Shown piece after piece: positions 26,195 to 34,328 of a DNA stretch of 64,000 nt. Position numbers and translations under genes: made by a program. Positions within the stretch are counted from its first letter, which is position 1; every line of letters starts with the position of its first letter. Source of the stretch: Herpetosiphon geysericola (lineage in GTDB: Bacteria > Chloroflexota > Chloroflexia > Chloroflexales > Herpetosiphonaceae); NCBI RefSeq assembly GCF_001306135.1, contig NZ_LGKP01000010.1, forward strand, positions 38,741 to 102,740, in the 5' to 3' direction. Under the pieces are notes generated by a model. It worked only from the letters and a program-made list of their open reading frames with translations. It did not search any database and was not told the origin of the DNA.

Positions 26195-26971
26195 ATGCCA
26201 AGTTTGCGCGAATTGTTGGATGTTGCGACCGAAGCTGCGTATTTAGGTGGTCGGCGCACGCTGGCCTATTTTGGGGCCGATGTTCAGGTTGAAACCAAAG
26301 GCGATTCGACTCCGGTTACCCGTGCTGATCGCGAGGCCGAAACAATCATTCGCGAATGTATTGGGCGCTATTTTCCAACCCATACGATTATTGGCGAGGA
26401 ACATGGCGAACAACAGGGCGATGCTGATTATCGCTGGATTATCGACCCAATTGATGGCACCAAAACCTTTATTCATGGCGTGCCGTTTTATGGCGTGCTG
26501 ATTGGGCTGGAAGTGAAGGGCCAAGCCAGCGTGGGCGCGGTCTATTTGCCAGCCTTCGATGAGATGCTAGCGGCGGCTGATGGTTTGGGCTGTAGCTGGA
26601 ATGGTCGGCCAGCACATGTGAGCAAGGTCGATACACTGGCCGAGGCCACATTGCTAACGACCTCAGTAACTTCAGCTATGAAACGCTCTGATGCCTACGA
26701 GCAATTGGTGCGCAAAACCAAACTTCAGCGCACCTGGGGCGATTGCTATGGCTATGTGTTGGTGGCAACTGGGCGGGCCGAAATTATGCTTGATCCAGCT
26801 ATGAATCCGTGGGATTGCGCGCCATTGCTGCCAATTTTGCGCGAAGCTGGCGGCCATTTCACAACCTGGGCGGGTGAAGCCAGCATTTGGGGTGCAGATG
26901 CGGTGGCGACGAATGCAGCGTTGCAACAAGAAGTTTTGGCAATCTTGGCCAATGAGCGCCGTCAGCAGTAG
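26195..26971 (+). CDS. Inositol monophosphatase family protein (HisN-type histidinol-phosphatase likely)
   Basis: The ATG at 26195 is chosen for the GAAGGA site eight bases upstream, giving 258 residues. The metal-binding motifs are present: TRADREAE, GEEHGE, then WIIDPIDGTKTFIHGVPFYG, and near the C-terminus NPWDCAPLLPILREAGG. The phrase DGTKTFIHGVPFYGVLIG is usual in the histidinol-phosphatase branch (HisN). It removes phosphate from a small sugar- or amino-alcohol phosphate with Mg; the histidinol substrate is the best guess. It follows the MarR gene by 27 bases and may be cotranscribed with it. Confidence 0.82.
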   Translation: MPSLRELLDVATEAAYLGGRRTLAYFGADVQVETKGDSTPVTRADREAETIIRECIGRYFPTHTIIGEEHGEQQGDADYRWIIDPIDGTKTFIHGVPFYGVLIGLEVKGQASVGAVYLPAFDEMLAAADGLGCSWNGRPAHVSKVDTLAEATLLTTSVTSAMKRSDAYEQLVRKTKLQRTWGDCYGYVLVATGRAEIMLDPAMNPWDCAPLLPILREAGGHFTTWAGEASIWGADAVATNAALQQEVLAILANERRQQ

Positions 26972-27037
26972 CTACCTTTTGGGCACAGTTGCGTAAACGT
27001 GTATCATACGTGAAAAGCCTTTAATTGAGATCAATCT

Positions 27038-28810
27038 ATGCAATGTCCTGCGTGTGGCACAACCGTGACCAATACCCAAAGCTCTAGCTGCGATCACTGT
27101 AACGCACCGCTACCTCAACTGCTGGTAGCTGGTGCGTTGGTTATGAATCAATATCGCGTGCTTCAACCCTTGCGTGAGGGTGGCACCGGCCAAATCTACC
27201 TAGCCGAGGATACCCGTACCTTCAATCGCCAATGTATTTTGAAGCGCACCCAACTCCAAGGCGGTAGTGAAGCACGCCGCATGTTTGCCACCGAAGCCGA
27301 GCTGCTAACCAAGCTACGCCATCCCCAAATTCCCCAAGTCTTTGCCTATTTTGAGGAAGCAGGGGTAGCTACAATTGTGATGGAATATGTGGCGGGCCGT
27401 GATTTGGAGCATGGGCTAAGCCATATTCTGCTTGATGGCAGCTTTATGGCTGGCAAAGCACGGCCATTCGAGCAAGTACTACGTGATGGAATTGTGGTCT
27501 GCAAAATTTTAGAATATTTGCATGGCCTCAAGCCAGCAATTGTCCATGGCGATATTAAGCCCGCCAATTTGATACGCGATCGTGAGAGTAACGAGCTTTT
27601 TTTGGTCGATTTTGGTGCAGCCGCAATTAGTGGCGATGGCAAAACCTACGGCACGCCTGGCTATGCAGCGCCTGAGCAATATCGCAATCAGCGCTATCCT
27701 GCCAGCGATATTTATAATTTAGCCGCCACCATCTATCAACTGCTCACCGATGATGATCCAACCCAGCACCCGTTACAATTCCCGAAATTAGCGAGCCTGC
27801 CCCAACGCATGCAACAAGTGCTTGGCCGTGCGTTGCATGAAGATTTAAGCCAACGGCCAAATGCCACCATTTTTCGCGATTTGCTTGAGGAAACGCTTGA
27901 ACCAACCCTCGTTCAGCCGTTTAAGTTTCCGAGTGGCATCACGCCCTATACTGGCCATGATTTGGCCCAAGCAATTCAGGCAGATTGGGGCTATGGCTTG
28001 CATGCCTTGGTCAACGGCGATCTGAACACATGGTTGCGCCAGCATCAACAGACTGAATTGGCGATCAAAGTTCATCGCATGCTGGTACAAAACGAACGTC
28101 CAGAGCGGGTGCTTGATTTTTTGGTTGGAAGTTTAGCGCCGAATCTATTGGCTGCTGAAGTTAAATTTGAATACAACACCGTGATCTTGCCATTGGATGG
28201 CATGACCGCCACGCCATTGACGGTTACGGCGCGCAATCGGGCGGCACATATTAAGGCCGTCGATGCACCTAGCTGGTTGCAAGTTGGGCCGCCAGAGCTT
28301 TACGTCGTGCCCGATCAACCCCAACAGTTTCAATTTGGTATCGATCTTGATCGTAATCCAATGCCTGGCCAATCTGCCAGCGTAAGCTTTGAAATTCGGG
28401 TTGGCAACGAAAAACCGCAGCGGCGCAAATTGAAGATACAACTAGCGCAAGGCACGCTCCCCAAGCCAGATACCGGCGATTTATGGCCCTTGATCGCTGG
28501 CTTTGGTGGCGGTGCTGTATTTCTGAGCATCGTTTTGGCGGTGGTCTATTATCCCAATAATAGCTTGTTGATTGAGGCGGCAGTTGGGGCATTAATTGGC
28601 ATTATTTGGGCGATGATGTTTGCTGAACGCAAACATGATGTGATTCTGCAGTTGTTGTTGAGCATTGGCGGGGCGTTGTTAGCAGGCAGCGTGTATGCGA
28701 TTTATATTTTCGGAGCATTTAACCCATTTTCATTAACTGCCTTCTTTTATGCATTAGGCGGCAGTTTAGGGTGTAATGCTATCTATCAATACTTTTTTAA
28801 ACAGCTCTAA
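27038..28810 (+). CDS. Ser/Thr protein kinase with N-terminal zinc ribbon and C-terminal membrane region
   Basis: A 590-residue protein. Residues 3-21 are a zinc ribbon (CPAC...CDHC). The kinase domain runs from ~37 to 285: REGGTGQIYLAED is the glycine loop, ILKR has the ATP-binding Lys, HGDIKPANL is the catalytic loop with Gly in place of Arg in HRD, VDFGAAA replaces DFG-x-A, and APEQ is present. The HGD form occurs in bacterial kinases of the non-RD type. A beta-rich domain (~360-475) precedes about four membrane helices (~488-585). It is probably a membrane-bound kinase whose kinase domain faces the cytoplasm. Substrate unknown. A strong terminator follows. Confidence 0.87.
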   Translation: MQCPACGTTVTNTQSSSCDHCNAPLPQLLVAGALVMNQYRVLQPLREGGTGQIYLAEDTRTFNRQCILKRTQLQGGSEARRMFATEAELLTKLRHPQIPQVFAYFEEAGVATIVMEYVAGRDLEHGLSHILLDGSFMAGKARPFEQVLRDGIVVCKILEYLHGLKPAIVHGDIKPANLIRDRESNELFLVDFGAAAISGDGKTYGTPGYAAPEQYRNQRYPASDIYNLAATIYQLLTDDDPTQHPLQFPKLASLPQRMQQVLGRALHEDLSQRPNATIFRDLLEETLEPTLVQPFKFPSGITPYTGHDLAQAIQADWGYGLHALVNGDLNTWLRQHQQTELAIKVHRMLVQNERPERVLDFLVGSLAPNLLAAEVKFEYNTVILPLDGMTATPLTVTARNRAAHIKAVDAPSWLQVGPPELYVVPDQPQQFQFGIDLDRNPMPGQSASVSFEIRVGNEKPQRRKLKIQLAQGTLPKPDTGDLWPLIAGFGGGAVFLSIVLAVVYYPNNSLLIEAAVGALIGIIWAMMFAERKHDVILQLLLSIGGALLAGSVYAIYIFGAFNPFSLTAFFYALGGSLGCNAIYQYFFKQL

Positions 28811-28813
28811 AAC

Positions 28814-28847
28814 AACACATCCAGCCATTGAAGTGGCTGGATGTGTT
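28814..28847 (+). terminator. 14-bp perfect hairpin terminator after the kinase gene
   Basis: AACACATCCAGCCA (28814-28827) pairs with TGGCTGGATGTGTT (28834-28847) around a 6-base loop. A short T-run follows. It closes the chromosomal part directly before the prophage junction. Confidence 0.7.
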
Positions 28848-28853
28848 TGATCT

Positions 28854-28870
28854 TGGTGGAGATGGCGGGA
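28854..28870 (-). other. Candidate attachment site: tRNA/tmRNA 3'-end remnant
   Basis: The plus strand reads TGGTGGAGATGGCGGGA. Its complement TCCCGCCATCTCCACCA is the usual 3' end (T-stem, acceptor arm, CCA) of a tRNA or tmRNA. The bases that should follow (T-loop and body) are missing, so no gene is complete here. The site lies 29 bases outside the end of a tyrosine integrase gene, as expected for attL of an element that integrates into a tRNA or tmRNA 3' end. The intact gene is predicted at the other prophage end, outside the window. Confidence 0.55.
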
Positions 28871-28898
28871 TTATTCCCCATGGTCGGGGAACGTCGTT

Positions 28899-29765
28899 TT
28901 ACCAAGTATCGGGCAAAAGAGCCACCGCTGATCGTAATCGTTCAGTGCTTACCATGAGGTATCGTTGGGTTGTTTCTAGCCTTTCATGGCCTAGCAACTC
29001 TTGAATGTGCCGAAGGTCAGCGCCTCGGTTCATCAGCTCGGTTGCGAAGGTATGCCGGAGCATATGGGCGGAGATATTCATCCCATGCTCCCGGACTAAT
29101 CGCTCAAAAACATGAGCCAGTGATTTGACACTGAGGATCTTTCCATCTTCCCTGCCACACACTGGGCCACGGGTGGCCATCGTTGCCTCCAGCTCGGAGC
29201 GCAAACGCGGATGCAGTGGCACCGATCGATCCTTCCCCCCTTTTCCATCTCGCACGGTTAAGTAGTTACTCTCTAGATCAACGTCGCGCCAATCTAAATG
29301 CACCACCTCGCTAATGCGCAGGCCAGCATAGAGCATGAGCGCGATCGCCCGACGATCCCGGGCATGTGACCACGGTGATCGCCGAATCTTTGGAGGTAAG
29401 TCCATGACCTCCCACAATTGGCGTACATCGCGAACCCGAAGCGCACGGGGCGCTACTTTCGCTTTTTTGGGCCATTGGATTAGGAGGGTTGGGTCGGTGG
29501 GGATCAAGTTTCGCTTGATTGCCCAACGTAAAAAGGATCGAATTGTGGTTAGGGCATTCGCGACGGTTGAACTTTTCGCATCTTTCGCGATTGCCTCCTG
29601 ATACCGCTGGATCATTGCGGTATCAATGTTGATTAACTTCGGATCGGATGTCCACCGGGCAAAATACCGAATTTGATCCCGATAGCGTCTGATCGTGCGT
29701 GGCCGATAACCACGGGCAACGGCTGCGGATTCCCACTGTGGCAACGAATCTAAAACGGAGGGCAT
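28899..29765 (-). CDS. Tyrosine recombinase / phage integrase
   Basis: A 288-residue XerC/D-sized recombinase. Residues ~1-90 form the SAM-like core-binding domain (YRPRTIRRYRDQIRYF). The catalytic domain shows Arg150 in AGLRISEVVHLDW, a beta-hairpin Lys in KGGKDRSVPL, His234-x-x-Arg237 in HMLRHTFATEL, His260 in LLGH and the nucleophile Tyr269 in TTQRYL. It is the leftmost gene of the prophage, points outward and lies beside the att-like site, so it most likely integrates and excises the element. A GAGG site precedes its ATG. Confidence 0.92.
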   Translation of the reverse strand: MPSVLDSLPQWESAAVARGYRPRTIRRYRDQIRYFARWTSDPKLINIDTAMIQRYQEAIAKDAKSSTVANALTTIRSFLRWAIKRNLIPTDPTLLIQWPKKAKVAPRALRVRDVRQLWEVMDLPPKIRRSPWSHARDRRAIALMLYAGLRISEVVHLDWRDVDLESNYLTVRDGKGGKDRSVPLHPRLRSELEATMATRGPVCGREDGKILSVKSLAHVFERLVREHGMNISAHMLRHTFATELMNRGADLRHIQELLGHERLETTQRYLMVSTERLRSAVALLPDTW

Positions 29766-29964
29766 GGTCTAACCTCACTCTAAAACCATGTTCCCCACTA
29801 CGGATTCGGGTGGCAACTATCCTAAGGCGTAAATGACAGATTGATTAATAAGGTGCTGTTAGATAGCCTAGCATGCACCAATGGTTGAGAGGGATCGGTG
29901 ATTCGCCGTCGGGGGGCAATCAACGGTCAAAGATGTGAGGAGGTGAACTATATAGGGAGAGCAC

Positions 29965-30246
29965 ATGCCAGCAAAACATAGGCGGCGGCGCTGGCCAATC
30001 TACGCGGAGGGATACCGCCGGGAAACCCTCCAGCTCGCACAAACAAGCAAGAAAAAAGTCTATGCAGCACGCATGCTGTTACGAGACGCGATCGGCGGGG
30101 GATTACATCGAACGCATCCCGACAAAGCGGAGCTAATCGCCACGCGGGTGTTGGTACTGTTGGCAGAGATCGAGACGGATCAAGTATCGATCGCTCGGAA
30201 TATGGAGGCTGCATCAATTGCAGCGGAGGATGATCCAGCCCTCTAA
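29965..30246 (+). CDS. Small basic prophage protein, unknown
   Basis: A 93-residue protein with a very basic N-terminus (MPAKHRRRRWPIY) and a helical remainder (KKKVYAARMLLRDAI, TRVLVLLAEIETD). It is preceded by AGGGAG. It is the first rightward gene of the element and is followed by a strong terminator. Nucleic-acid binding is possible from charge alone. No family recognised. Confidence 0.6.
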   Translation: MPAKHRRRRWPIYAEGYRRETLQLAQTSKKKVYAARMLLRDAIGGGLHRTHPDKAELIATRVLVLLAEIETDQVSIARNMEAASIAAEDDPAL

Positions 30247-30277
30247 ATCGCTGGATAAATCGAATAGTCGTTCCTGA

Positions 30278-30302
30278 GTCAGCCCTAGGGCTGGCTTTTT
30301 TA
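30278..30302 (+). terminator. Rho-independent terminator
   Basis: AGTCAGCCC and GGGCTGGCT pair (one G-U) around a TA turn and are followed by six T. It ends transcription of the small gene at 29965-30246. Confidence 0.8.
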
Positions 30303-30333
30303 TTGGGTTTTTACCATGCCACACGCACAAAAA

Positions 30334-30353
30334 AACACCGTTGGCGCGGTGTT
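30334..30353 (-). terminator. Leftward terminator-type hairpin
   Basis: AACACCG and CGGTGTT pair around a 6-base loop; on the minus strand the stem is followed by a T-run (A-run at 30329-30335). With the rightward terminator just left of it, this isolates the initiator gene from the integrase side. The stem start AACACCGCGCC recurs in the leftward terminator at 56862-56915. Confidence 0.6.
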
Positions 30354-30418
30354 GAGCGGGCATTGGTCAGGGGTTTGGGATAGTGCAATGATAGCACATC
30401 CCCCAAGGACTACGCAAC

Positions 30419-31855
30419 ATGGGCTGGAAATTAATCAAACTGGTGGTACGTGCAAGCAAAGCAAGCAAGGGAGCCTATGCGCTGTTGCAAGCCTTGGCCA
30501 TCTTCGCTGATGACAACGGATTTGCATGGCCAGGTATCGCCACGTTGGCGGCTTATTGTCGGCTATCGGAGCGGCAGATCCAGCGGCTGCTCAAAGAGTT
30601 GGTAGCATCGGGCGAAATTACGATCGTTCCGAACGCTGGCAAGCATCGCACCAACGGATACCAGATCAATATTGCCAAGCTGGAGCAAACCGATCGAGAG
30701 GGTGACATGCCGGAGCATGCTGAGCATGGGGATGGTGACATTTCAGACGATCAGCCGGATTTAGATGGTGACATTTTGGCCGATCCGGTCGATCTGGATG
30801 GTGACATTTCGGCGGATGATGGTGACATTTTAGGGGATCAGCCCGATCCGATGGTGACATTTTCAGGGGGGATGGTGACATTTTCGCAAGAAAATAGCCA
30901 AAAATGTCACCCTAATCATGTTAATACCATGGTAAATCCACCACCACCATGCGACAAGGATGAATTTTTCGGCGATCGCGATCCGGTTGAGTTGCTGGAG
31001 CAACAATCCGCGGATGATCTCGACGAGTCGGATTGGGTCGGGGGTGGGGATGCATACGCATACGATGAGGCAGAGCCGGATGTTTGGGTTGAACGCCAAA
31101 CGGTGATCCCGCGATCGATGCCAAAAATCCCCGATCGGTTAGCGGGGTTGGTTGGTGGTGGGGAATGGCAAGCATCGGAGTATGAACGATCACGGGTTAC
31201 CGATGCTGATCGCGGTTTGGGTGGTGGCTCCCCCCATGTTGCGGCGCCCCCCCAAATGTCACCCTCTCCGGCTCCAGCTCCAGCATGGTCAATGCAGTGG
31301 CCGGAGGCTCGGAAGATTCTCGTCGATCAGTTTGAAATTAAATCCGTGGAGCGCTTCCGCGATCTTGGCATCCCGTATGAGTTGATTATCAAGCAAGCCA
31401 AGGCATTAGCCAAAACAGGCGGCGGCCCAGGCGCGATTATCTGGTGGTTCAAACAGCCGGAGAATGTGGAACATCTCCGCGCGGAGGCAACCAAGCCACC
31501 ACCACCGCCTCCAGCTCCTCAGCGGCAAATCGAAGATCGTAGCCCTTCGATGGATGCACTCGACAAAATTCCCCCGGATTGGGCTGATCCGGCTGCATGG
31601 TTGCGCATTAGCTGGCAACTACGGGCCAAACTCAAGCATGCGGTTATTGAAAACGGATGGCCGTGGCTGGATAGCCGGGGAATCCGGCAGCTCGTCGATA
31701 GCAAGTACCGGGAGGAGACGATCGAGCTACTGGAGGCATCGGGCATCGAGCCAATGCCACCACCACCGCCTCCAGCCCAACGGCCAGCAGCGGAGTTAAT
31801 CCGCTCCCACTACCCGGCCTTACTCAAAAAGGGAGGCAACGACAATGCCGCCTAA
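30419..31855 (+). CDS. Putative replication initiator with N-terminal winged-helix domain
   Basis: A 478-residue protein. Residues ~1-75 form an HTH of the phage-replication/primosomal type. SKGAYALLQALAIFADDNGFAWPGIATLAAYC is followed by LSERQIQRLLKELVASGEI and a wing. Residues ~95-160 are acidic and repetitive (DGDI units) and are encoded by a DNA iteron array. The C-terminal half holds two helical parts separated by Pro-rich stretches. EARKILVDQFEIKSVERFRDLGIPYELIIKQAKALAKTGGGPGAIIWWF resembles the DnaD/DnaB-like helicase-loader region. The arrangement is like lambda O, where the initiator gene contains its own origin. That it initiates replication is inferred. It begins the plasmid-like operon. 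Confidence 0.7.
   Translation: MGWKLIKLVVRASKASKGAYALLQALAIFADDNGFAWPGIATLAAYCRLSERQIQRLLKELVASGEITIVPNAGKHRTNGYQINIAKLEQTDREGDMPEHAEHGDGDISDDQPDLDGDILADPVDLDGDISADDGDILGDQPDPMVTFSGGMVTFSQENSQKCHPNHVNTMVNPPPPCDKDEFFGDRDPVELLEQQSADDLDESDWVGGGDAYAYDEAEPDVWVERQTVIPRSMPKIPDRLAGLVGGGEWQASEYERSRVTDADRGLGGGSPHVAAPPQMSPSPAPAPAWSMQWPEARKILVDQFEIKSVERFRDLGIPYELIIKQAKALAKTGGGPGAIIWWFKQPENVEHLRAEATKPPPPPPAPQRQIEDRSPSMDALDKIPPDWADPAAWLRISWQLRAKLKHAVIENGWPWLDSRGIRQLVDSKYREETIELLEASGIEPMPPPPPPAQRPAAELIRSHYPALLKKGGNDNAA
30701..30911 (+). repeat. Iteron array, candidate replication origin inside the initiator gene
   Basis: GGTGACAT(T/G) occurs in direct orientation at 30701, 30734, 30767, 30800, 30821, 30853 and 30874, and inverted as AAAATGTCACC at 30901-30911; a further inverted copy is at 31254-31264. 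Most copies extend to GATGGTGACATTT. Spacings of 33, 33, 33, 21, 32 and 21 are near whole helical turns. The first copies read as DGDI but those at 30853 and 30874 read as MVTF in another frame, so DNA rather than protein is being conserved. Confidence 0.75.
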
Positions 31856-32204
31856 AACCTATGAATCGATCAACGAATGGCTGGGCGCAATGGATCGGGC
31901 GTTGGTTATGGCCGATCGGTTGTTCGTCGATTATCGACAGCGTGACGCGATCGGATTGATCCTCGATCAGCTTACGAAAATTCGCGCGCTGGAGCTGGAG
32001 CTTAATCCCTCGATCGCGATCGTGCAATGCAAATCATGCGGCGCTGATATTTACTGGGGATTGACTGTCAATGGCAAGCGATGCCCATACAACACGATCG
32101 GAGGTCGGCCAACAAAGGAAAGTCATTTCTCCACCTGCCCTAGTGCGTCGGAACATTCAAAAAAACAGAGGAGGGCAACCAATGGCAACGGAAATCACCA
32201 TTGA
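31845..32204 (+). CDS. Small prophage protein with a CxxC zinc-ribbon-like motif
   Basis: A 119-residue protein whose start overlaps the initiator stop by 11 bases, with GGGAGG upstream. The N-terminal half is helical (DAIGLILDQLTKIRALELEL). The C-terminal half has CKSCGADIYWGLTVNGKRCPYN and a later C/H pair (HFSTC), compatible with a zinc site. Function unknown. Confidence 0.65.
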   Translation: MPPKTYESINEWLGAMDRALVMADRLFVDYRQRDAIGLILDQLTKIRALELELNPSIAIVQCKSCGADIYWGLTVNGKRCPYNTIGGRPTKESHFSTCPSASEHSKKQRRATNGNGNHH

Positions 32205-32823
32205 TCTCAAGGCCGTCAAGCTGGAGACGCTGGCCACGATCTTGGGCGCGTTAGTTCATGGGCCACTCTATGGCCTCTCGAAATTTTCATGCAAACTCAC
32301 GCCTCCAGCAGTGGGGGATGCAGAGGCAGAGGACATGATCGATCAGATTCAATCGATCATCGAAAGTACCCGGAGCATCGAAGCAAAGATCACGACCAAG
32401 CATAGCCGGACGGTTTACGGCGCGGCGGCTCCAGCGCAATCGACGATGATTGGCCACTTGGCCCAATCCCCAATCCCCGATGATTCGGATGACGAGGATG
32501 AGTCGGATAGTGATGATCGCGCTCCCGTTGATCCGGGCGATGATTTGGCCACGGCGTTAGGGAAACAGCTGCAAGAAATCCGAACGTGGGCGCGGAGCAA
32601 TCGGCCATCACAAGTCACGCCGGAACAGGTCGCAATCTGGAGGACTCGACTGCATAACCTCCGGCTGCGGGTGGATGAGCATGACGATCTGGATCATCTG
32701 CATCCGCTGATCGATAAAACCATGAGCCAATTATTTCATCTGGAGCAACGATCGCGAGCGCTAGACCATGATTTAGGCGATAGCGCGGATGAATCGGCTA
32801 GCGATGCGCCGGAGGCCTCATGA
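32182..32823 (+). CDS. Acidic prophage protein, unknown
   Basis: The ATG at 32182 (MATEITIDLKAVKLET) is preferred because GAGGAGGG lies six bases upstream; an open frame exists further left but overlaps the previous gene by ~130 bases. The 213 residues contain helices and two very acidic stretches (DDSDDEDESDSDD and the C-terminus). No family recognised. Its stop overlaps the methyltransferase start by four bases. Confidence 0.65.
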   Translation: MATEITIDLKAVKLETLATILGALVHGPLYGLSKFSCKLTPPAVGDAEAEDMIDQIQSIIESTRSIEAKITTKHSRTVYGAAAPAQSTMIGHLAQSPIPDDSDDEDESDSDDRAPVDPGDDLATALGKQLQEIRTWARSNRPSQVTPEQVAIWRTRLHNLRLRVDEHDDLDHLHPLIDKTMSQLFHLEQRSRALDHDLGDSADESASDAPEAS

Positions 32824-33617
32824 GCCTTAGCCTTCCAAAACCCTTTTACCAAGACGACTTTGTGACGATCTATAACGCGGATTGTCGGGACGTGTTGCCA
32901 GCACTGGAGGATCGCGCGATCGGGGTGACGATCACTGACCCCCCGTATGAATCAGAAGCCCATACCAAACAGGTCAATTTGTCGGATCACCTGGCCAGCA
33001 AAAAAACTACACGGATCGAACAAACCGATCTCGCATTTGCTCCCATTACGCCGGAGCTACGGGATTTCGTGGCCAAGCAAGTGGCTCGGGTAACGCAACG
33101 ATGGAGCTTGACGTTTTGTCAAGCGGAGGCGCTGCACTTGTGGCGGGATGCCTATCAACGCTATGGCCATAGGTACATCCGTACTGGCATCTGGATCAAA
33201 CTGGGTGCGCAGCCACAAACCACGGGCGATCGTCCAGCACAAGGCTTCGAGCCATTCGTGATTCATCATCAGCCACAAAGGCCCCGCTGGAATGGCGGCG
33301 GCAAATCGGCGATCTACTCACACGCGGTCAATAAGGCTCGCAAAAAGACAGATCACAAGACCAAAAAACCGCTTGATCTGATGAAGGAATTGGTAGCGCT
33401 CTATACCGATCGCGATGAACTGATTTTGGATTGTTTCGCCGGATCGGGCCAAACGGGGATTGCGGCCAAGCTGCTCCAGCGCCGATGCATCCTGATTGAG
33501 CAAGATCTCCAGTGGTGTACGCGGATGGCCGTGGAGCTGACCAAAACTCATCCAACTATGGGATTAATTGATTTTCGGGCTATTCGCAAATCACAACAAC
33601 GGATGGAGGTAGCGTGA
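32820..33617 (+). CDS. DNA methyltransferase (N6-adenine or N4-cytosine)
   Basis: A 265-residue enzyme. The catalytic motif TDPPYES (motif IV) comes near the N-terminus (about residue 40). The SAM-binding motif I, LDCFAGSGQTGIAAKLLQRRCILIEQD, comes near the C-terminus (about 205). This is the motif order of beta-class DNA amino-methyltransferases. A DNA-recognition region lies between. No matching endonuclease is adjacent, so it is probably an orphan phage enzyme that protects phage DNA or marks the origin. The target sequence cannot be read, though the element is rich in GATC. ATGA overlap with the gene before. Confidence 0.85.
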   Translation: MSLSLPKPFYQDDFVTIYNADCRDVLPALEDRAIGVTITDPPYESEAHTKQVNLSDHLASKKTTRIEQTDLAFAPITPELRDFVAKQVARVTQRWSLTFCQAEALHLWRDAYQRYGHRYIRTGIWIKLGAQPQTTGDRPAQGFEPFVIHHQPQRPRWNGGGKSAIYSHAVNKARKKTDHKTKKPLDLMKELVALYTDRDELILDCFAGSGQTGIAAKLLQRRCILIEQDLQWCTRMAVELTKTHPTMGLIDFRAIRKSQQRMEVA

Positions 33618-33648
33618 TGGTTGCCTCTTACTTAAAGGAAGGTGCTGT

Positions 33649-34257
33649 ATGCAAATTACCAAAATTGTGGTGGAAGTGGCGGAAACATTCAACTTAGGCG
33701 ATTACAACAACACGCGACCAGCGATCAGTATTCATGCTGATCTGCATCCAGGGGATGACGTGGATGCCGTGATCCAACAGCTCTATCAAAAAGGGCGGGA
33801 GCATATTGAGTCCCGGATCGATGCATCCTTGATGGTGCATGGCCAGCCGCCAAAGTTTTATACGGGCGATCGGTTTGATATTTGGATCGCAAAAAAGTTA
33901 AAGCTAGTCGTGGTTATGCCGTCGGTGTTGGGCGATGAAGATACTAAACCGGAGCCACGCTACATCATGGAAAAACATGGGATGCGGAATCCGATCTGGT
34001 CACTCGTTGCCAGAGAATGGCCAGAATTTGATTTGCTCAACAAAGCGAATAAGGCAATTGATGCCCATATCAACCATCGCGATAGTTTGGTTTTGAGTCC
34101 AGAAGCCTACCCATGGATCGCGATACGCTCCAGCTATCCGGAGTTTCAAACGGAGCTTGATCAGCGATTCGCAGCCTATGAAGCGGCGATCGCAGCTCCA
34201 GCGCCTCCAGCTTCCGATTCGACACCCAACGATCAAAATGATGCCATTCCATTCTAG
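33649..34257 (+). CDS. Conserved-type phage protein, unknown
   Basis: A 202-residue protein with GGAAGG before the ATG. The N-terminal ~60 residues (KIVVEVAETFNLGDYNNTRPAISIHADLHPGDD) have the beta pattern of a small domain seen in phage replication or recombination proteins, followed by a helix (AVIQQLYQKGREHIESRI). The C-terminus is Pro/Ala/Ser-rich and ends DQNDAIPF. That acidic-aromatic tip resembles those that single-stranded DNA-binding proteins use to recruit partners. An SSB-like role is speculative. Confidence 0.55.
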   Translation: MQITKIVVEVAETFNLGDYNNTRPAISIHADLHPGDDVDAVIQQLYQKGREHIESRIDASLMVHGQPPKFYTGDRFDIWIAKKLKLVVVMPSVLGDEDTKPEPRYIMEKHGMRNPIWSLVAREWPEFDLLNKANKAIDAHINHRDSLVLSPEAYPWIAIRSSYPEFQTELDQRFAAYEAAIAAPAPPASDSTPNDQNDAIPF

Positions 34258-34269
34258 TCAACAAAAAAC

Positions 34270-34298
34270 CGCCGGAGCTGGTGCATAGCTCTGGCGGC
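34270..34298 (+). other. Intercistronic hairpin before the ParM-like gene
   Basis: CCGCCGGAGCT pairs with AGCTCTGGCGG apart from one mismatch, loop GGTGCAT. No U-run follows on the plus strand; an A-run precedes it. It may be an attenuator or an RNA-processing stem upstream of the partition genes. Confidence 0.45.
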
Positions 34299-34328
34299 CT
34301 CATCCCTTATGAAAGGAACCCACGTATT

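Noticed and set aside
28854..28930. Complete tRNA or tmRNA gene at the prophage junction
   Set aside because: Only the last 17 bases match; the adjoining bases do not form a T-arm, anticodon arm or tmRNA body.
30666..30881. Cys/His-rich small protein on the minus strand over the iterons
   Set aside because: Its CHH/HP repeats are simply the reverse reading of the iteron DNA, with no start signal or context.
32071..32181. Longer start for the acidic prophage protein
   Set aside because: It overlaps the preceding zinc-ribbon-like gene and lacks a ribosome site, unlike the ATG at 32182.
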